From NCBI GenBank assembly GCA_025965815.1, contig JAOPWF010000585.1, forward strand, positions 1 through 9,473: 9,473 nt of DNA. The letters are read 5' to 3'. The stretch's first letter is position 1. The number at the start of each line of letters is the position of its first letter. The position numbers and the translations under genes were made by a program. The notes under the pieces are model-generated. The model searched no databases and was not told the origin of the DNA. It saw only the letters and a program-made list of their open reading frames with translations. This document shows, in pieces, positions 7,001 through 9,473 of the stretch. This DNA is from Mycobacterium sp. (GTDB lineage Bacteria > Actinomycetota > Actinomycetes > Mycobacteriales > Mycobacteriaceae).

Positions 7001-8080
7001 GTGAGCCTGAACCTTGGAATCGTCGGTCTGCCCAACGTCGGCAAGTCGACGCTGTTCAACGCCCTGACGCGCAATAACGTGCTGGCGGCCAACTATCCGT
7101 TCGCGACCATCGAGCCGAACGAGGGTGTTGTGCCACTGCCGGATCCGCGGCTCGACGAGCTGGCCAAGATCTTCCATTCGGAAAAGATCGTTCCGGCGCC
7201 GGTGACGTTCGTCGACATCGCGGGCATCGTCAAGGGTGCGTCCGAAGGGGCCGGTCTTGGCAACAAATTCCTGGCCAACATCCGGGAGTGCGACGCCATC
7301 TGCCAGGTCGTGCGGGTGTTCTCCGATGACGACGTCGTCCACGTCGACGGGCAGGTGGACCCCAAGTCCGACATCGAGGTGATCGAGACCGAGCTGATCC
7401 TGGCCGACCTGCAGACGCTGGAGCGGGCCCTGCCGCGGCTGGAGAAGGAGGCCCGCAACAACAAGGACCGCCGACCGGTGCACGAGGCCGCGGCGGCCGC
7501 CCAAGAGGTGCTCAACGACGGCACGACGCTGTTCGCGGCGGGTGCGAAGGTCGATTCGGCGCTGCTGCGTGAGCTGAACCTGCTCACCACGAAACCGTTC
7601 CTGTACGTGTTCAACGCAGACGAGGCCGTGTTGACCGACGCCGCGCGCGTCGCATCCCTGCGCGAGCTGGTGGCTCCGGCCGACGCGGTGTTCCTGGACG
7701 CCAAGATCGAGGCCGAACTGCAGGAGCTCGACGACGAGTCGGCCGCCGAGCTGCTGGAGTCCATCGGGCAGACCGAACGTGGCTTGGACGGCCTGGCGCG
7801 GGCCGGCTTCCACACGCTGAAGTTGCAGACCTATCTGACCGCGGGGCCGAAAGAGGCCCGGGCCTGGACGATCCACCACGGCGACACCGCGCCCAAGGCC
7901 GCCGGGGTGATCCACACCGACTTCGAAAAGGGCTTCATCAAGGCCGAGATCGTCTCCTACGAGGACCTGATCGCTGCCGGGTCGATGACCGCCGCCAAGG
8001 CCGCGGGCAAGGTACGCATTGAGGGCAAGGACTACGTGATGGCCGACGGCGACGTCGTCGAGTTCCGCTTCAACCTGTAA
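7001..8080 (+). CDS. ychF: Redox-regulated ATPase YchF (OBG-type P-loop NTPase)
   Basis: 359 residues against 363 in E. coli. YchF is a ribosome-associated P-loop protein of the OBG family that prefers ATP, linked to stress and translation control. P-loop GLPNVGKS is at 9-16, switch II VDIAG at 71-75, and NADE at 205-208 replaces the GTP-specifying NKxD, which explains the ATP preference. The central helical domain is about 108-170. The C-terminal TGS domain starts near LQTYLTAG and includes [33 protein letters not shown] and a terminal [14 protein letters not shown] start. The 3' end of the gene has apparently served as an integration site: its last bases recur about 1.1 kb downstream, and an integrase remnant lies 20 bp past the stop. 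The reading frame itself is intact. Confidence 0.97.
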   Translation: MSLNLGIVGLPNVGKSTLFNALTRNNVLAANYPFATIEPNEGVVPLPDPRLDELAKIFHSEKIVPAPVTFVDIAGIVKGASEGAGLGNKFLANIRECDAICQVVRVFSDDDVVHVDGQVDPKSDIEVIETELILADLQTLERALPRLEKEARNNKDRRPVHEAAAAAQEVLNDGTTLFAAGAKVDSALLRELNLLTTKPFLYVFNADEAVLTDAARVASLRELVAPADAVFLDAKIEAELQELDDESAAELLESIGQTERGLDGLARAGFHTLKLQTYLTAGPKEARAWTIHHGDTAPKAAGVIHTDFEKGFIKAEIVSYEDLIAAGSMTAAKAAGKVRIEGKDYVMADGDVVEFRFNL

Positions 8081-8120
8081 AACCGCAGTTCAGCAGTGGT
8101 TTAGTGGTTCTCCGTCCGCA
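8061..8120 (+). repeat. Direct repeat copy A: ychF 3' end plus integrase tip (candidate att site)
   Basis: This segment spans the last ychF codons, the stop, a 20-bp spacer and the end of the integrase remnant. It aligns by hand with 9170-9225 at about 44 of 56 columns, with four gap bases. The best-matching blocks are AGTTCCGCTT, TGTAA, CCGCAG, TCAGC, TTTAG and TCTCCGT, in the same order and orientation. Confidence 0.7.
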
Positions 8121-8298
8121 GTGCGTCCGCAGCAGCTTCGACAGAGGCACTGAATATCTCTCCGGCAGCCTTCCGGGTGCGGCCATTCGCGTCGGGCCAG
8201 AGGTGCGCGTACGTCGTCAATGTGATGGCGGCCGATGAGTGCCCGAGCGCCCGGTGAACCGTCACCACGTCACAGCCGGCGCCGCTCGGGTGCGCTAG
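8101..8298 (-). pseudogene. Tyrosine integrase, C-terminal remnant (65 codons)
   Basis: An open minus-strand segment ends at TAA 8101-8103. It includes GCDVVTVHRALGHSSAAITL, then TTYAHLWPDANGRTRKAAG, and ends AAADALRTENH. This is the C-terminal catalytic end of a phage-type tyrosine recombinase: LGH (box II His, near 8240) and the nucleophile Tyr in TTYAHL (codon 8211-8209) are both kept. The upstream parts are absent: no Arg box, no HxLRH motif, no N-terminal arm-binding domain and no start codon. The recognisable part stops about 16 bp from the end of the DUF732 gene. It must be inactive alone. Position and orientation, with the C-terminus toward the attachment site, are typical of an integrase next to its att site. 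Confidence 0.85.
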
Positions 8299-8314
8299 CG
8301 GTATACGTTCCTCG

Positions 8315-8629
8315 TCAGTGCTTGGTGTCCGGGCACATCGTGGCCTGTGCCGCGTCGACGATGGTGTGTGCCATGTACGGCGTCGTGAACGGAGAAATTA
8401 CCAACCGGGATGCCACGTCCTCAGGGGTGGCGCCGCCGCGCAGTGCGTCGCAGGCCCTATGACCAGCGCCCACATAAATCGCGTCGTTGAGCACACCACC
8501 GAAGAACCCTGGGCTGTTTCCCAAGACGTTCAGGTAATCACCGTCTGGGTCGGCCTGTGCGGTCGCACTTAGCGCTGTGGCGACGAGCCCAACCGCGCTG
8601 GCAATAAGCAGCACACGAACCTTTGCCAC
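8315..8629 (-). CDS. DUF732-family secreted protein
   Basis: About 104 residues from the GTG at 8629, chosen because a GGGGGG ribosome site lies 4 bases upstream and it gives a normal signal peptide start (MAKVRVLLI). A TTG at 8653 would add eight residues. The signal peptide ends near ATAQA|DPDGD, with no lipobox Cys. The mature part follows the mycobacterial DUF732 pattern: DPDGDYLNVLG near the mature N-terminus, GHRACDALRGG with the first Cys, ATPEDVASRL, and a final ATMCPDTKH with the second Cys, probably one disulfide. These are small exported proteins of largely unknown function. The frame is intact although its surroundings are decayed, so it may be an element cargo gene or a survivor. 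No promoter recognised. Confidence 0.78.
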   Translation of the reverse strand: MAKVRVLLIASAVGLVATALSATAQADPDGDYLNVLGNSPGFFGGVLNDAIYVGAGHRACDALRGGATPEDVASRLVISPFTTPYMAHTIVDAAQATMCPDTKH

Positions 8630-8863
8630 GAAACCCCCCGCTAGCCCTGTCAACCCCCAAACAACGTACCCGTAGATTAAGGCGATCCAAGGTTGTCGCG
8701 CAGGCGAATCAGCTTTTGCTAGCCGGTGCTGTCGCTATCTGCCGATGAAACGGCGAGCTGGGGCTTCGGTTGCTGCTGGAAGCGAGGATTCCCCCCCACG
8801 CCTCACAACAGACCGACCAACTCCCAGCCCGCCGCCGACCACAGTCATCTCATCCGCTCGGAC
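8630..8863. other. Stretch without a recognisable gene
   Basis: Between the DUF732 start and the HTH-like fragment I find no supported gene. A minus-strand ATG frame of 37 codons around 8740-8850 (beginning MTVVGGGLGVGRSVV) has no recognisable family. A C-run at 8791-8797 is notable for an otherwise mixed sequence. Regulatory DNA for the DUF732 gene should lie in the last part but no -10 or -35 stands out. Confidence 0.5.
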
Positions 8864-9036
8864 TCAACGGATGCGCTTACCCGCATTTCGCGCAAACCGG
8901 ACAACGTCATGCGCATTCCGGTTAACAAGAGTCGACCCGCTGCCCAAGCAGGGATCTTCCCCGTGCGCATCATCTGGACTAGGTACGTCGTCGACATGTC
9001 GAGCGCGGCTGCCGCCTGCTTCTCCACACGGGCCAT
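8864..9036 (-). pseudogene. Possible excisionase/MerR-type HTH remnant, frameshifted
   Basis: A minus frame from ATG 9036 reads MARVEKQAAAALDMSTTYLV then QMMRTGKIPAW, which resembles the helix-turn-helix of excisionase-type proteins (AA..LGVS.TYV..L...GKIP). Near 8940 the likely continuation moves to the next frame: STLVNRN, DVVRFARNAGKRIR and a stop at 8864, like the C-terminal helix of such proteins. A small Xis-like gene inside an integrative element would make sense. The match is by eye, the wing segment is poor, and a DNA-binding antitoxin is an alternative. Confidence 0.35.
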
Positions 9037-9169
9037 GATTCCAGGGCCTTCCGCAGTCCGTCCGCAGCAATCCCGCGGCGGGTTGTTAGCTGCCAATGTC
9101 ATCAACGCACCTGAACCGCGAAGAGTCTGCCCGCCGCGGCCAGTCAATGTTCGCCAACGCTCAAGTGGA

Positions 9170-9225
9170 AGTTCCGCTTGAAGGTGTAAGCCGCAGCTCA
9201 GCTATTTAGGCACTCTCCGTACGCA
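9170..9225 (+). repeat. Direct repeat copy B: second ychF-end/integrase-tip scar
   Basis: Second copy of the 8061-8120 segment, about 79% identical by hand alignment. In the ychF frame it reads KFRLKV-stop against EFRFNL-stop. On the minus strand it ends with a remnant AYLVRTESA-stop against ADALRTENH-stop of the integrase, with an in-frame stop a few codons upstream, so only the tip survives. The DNA just after it (to about 9260) is visibly richer in A+T than the core genes. Confidence 0.65.
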
Positions 9226-9271
9226 CTAAGTACGCAATTCAATTTGCCTGCTTGCAATCGCTGCGCCGGGA

Positions 9272-9304
9272 CACGGGCACGCTCATAGGCTAGGCGTGCC
9301 CGTG
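9272..9304 (-). terminator. Strong hairpin, probable terminator of the Gly/Tyr-rich gene
   Basis: CACGGGCACGC (9272-9282) pairs perfectly with GCGTGCCCGTG (9294-9304), an 11-bp GC-rich stem with an 11-base loop. On the minus strand it starts 15 bases after the stop of the Gly/Tyr-rich gene. There is no U tract, which is usual for mycobacterial terminator-like hairpins. It could instead be an mRNA-end stabiliser. Confidence 0.6.
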
Positions 9305-9318
9305 CCGGTCATTGACCG

Positions 9319-9473
9319 CTACCGGTGTCCGCCCCCACCACTGCCGCCGCCGTGATAGCCGCCGTAGCCGCCGTAGCCGCCGCCGTGATAGCCGCCGTAG
9401 AAGGGGTAGTCGCCGTAGTAGGGATATATCGGACCGGCCGGGGAGTCGTCGATCTGAACATTGCCCGGCGACT
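9319..9473 (-). CDS. Gly/Tyr-rich (probably secreted) protein, C-terminal part only
   Basis: The gene runs off the right edge, so only the last 51 residues are visible. They read SPGNVQIDDSPAGPIYPYYG, then DYPFYGGYHGGGYGGYGGYHGGG, ending SGGGGHR. The combination PGNVQIDDSPG-like plus YPYYG and a Gly/Tyr/His tail is reminiscent of small mycobacterial exported proteins, but the signal peptide lies outside the window. The tail is built from an 11-residue repeat (33 bp): a 25-bp stretch at 9343-9367 is repeated exactly at 9376-9400. Such tails are flexible, and the His residues could bind metal; function unknown. Export is inferred by resemblance only. Confidence 0.65.
   Translation of the reverse strand, partial: SPGNVQIDDSPAGPIYPYYGDYPFYGGYHGGGYGGYGGYHGGGSGGGGHR

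Larger units (their letters stand above)
8061..9225. mobile_element. Decayed integrative element at the 3' end of ychF
   Basis: About 1.16 kb bounded by imperfect direct repeats that each contain a ychF 3' end. Inside are a tyrosine-integrase C-terminal remnant, an intact DUF732-type gene and a possible excisionase-like HTH fragment. The distal repeat also carries an integrase C-terminal tip, which is expected if two related elements had inserted in tandem. Most genes of the original element are missing, so it is not mobile. The limits given are the repeats; true core and crossover points are not resolvable here. Confidence 0.65.

Noticed and set aside
6968..7915. 315-codon minus-strand frame opposite ychF
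   Set aside because: Shadow frame of a highly conserved gene; composition rich in Arg/Gln/Val/Gly with no motif.
8726..9181. 151-codon plus-strand frame in the scar region
   Set aside because: No family resemblance and no ribosome site; part of it is antisense to the HTH-like fragment. The stretch is better explained as decayed element DNA.
9341..9410. Short repeats that might suggest a CRISPR or satellite array
   Set aside because: The repeats are in frame, encode a Gly/Tyr-rich tail and have no spacers of the right kind.
1..9473. tRNA, rRNA or other structured RNA genes
   Set aside because: I saw no cloverleaf, rRNA-like or riboswitch-like sequence, including next to the integration scar where a tRNA would be the usual target.

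Overview
The window is about two-thirds G+C. It carries a gene block that I recognise from memory as the mycobacterial order 3-beta-hydroxysteroid dehydrogenase / xseB / xseA / lipid-droplet protein / ispH / DUF6542 / ychF (Rv1106c to Rv1112 in M. tuberculosis). Protein families, GTG starts, apparent leaderless promoters and a KstR operator all fit a Mycobacterium/Mycolicibacterium chromosome; I cannot name the species. The core block is flanked on each side by accessory DNA that shows deletion or decay.

Left part (42-1315, minus strand): a formylglycine-generating enzyme (FGE) gene with both active-site cysteines. Upstream lie the remains of its likely former partners: the first ~80 codons of a Cys-type sulfatase (with a 1-base frameshift) joined directly to the last 48 codons of a HAD-family hydrolase. 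An ancestral sulfatase-HAD-FGE operon therefore seems to have lost its middle by internal deletion, leaving FGE as the only intact gene.

Centre (1416-7000): a 3-beta-HSD/cholesterol dehydrogenase gene with a KstR-type operator and a leaderless promoter just upstream. A tightly packed lipid-droplet protein-xseA-xseB operon runs toward it on the same strand. ispH (isoprenoid precursor synthesis) diverges from that operon and converges with a DUF6542 membrane protein gene.

Right part (7001-9473): ychF (OBG-family NTPase) is read rightward. Its 3' end is the edge of a decayed integrative element: a 65-codon C-terminal integrase remnant with the catalytic Tyr abuts ychF. The ychF 3' end plus the integrase tip recur about 1.1 kb downstream as an imperfect direct repeat. 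Between the copies lie an intact DUF732-type secreted protein gene and a possible frameshifted excisionase-like HTH gene. Paired, 11-bp-phased repeats occur at three places. After a strong hairpin, the window ends inside a Gly/Tyr-rich secreted-type protein gene.

Nothing here looks like a complete new multi-gene system. The points most worth a second look are the ychF 3'-end integration scar, the collapsed sulfatase operon with its orphan FGE, and the KstR/leaderless promoter.
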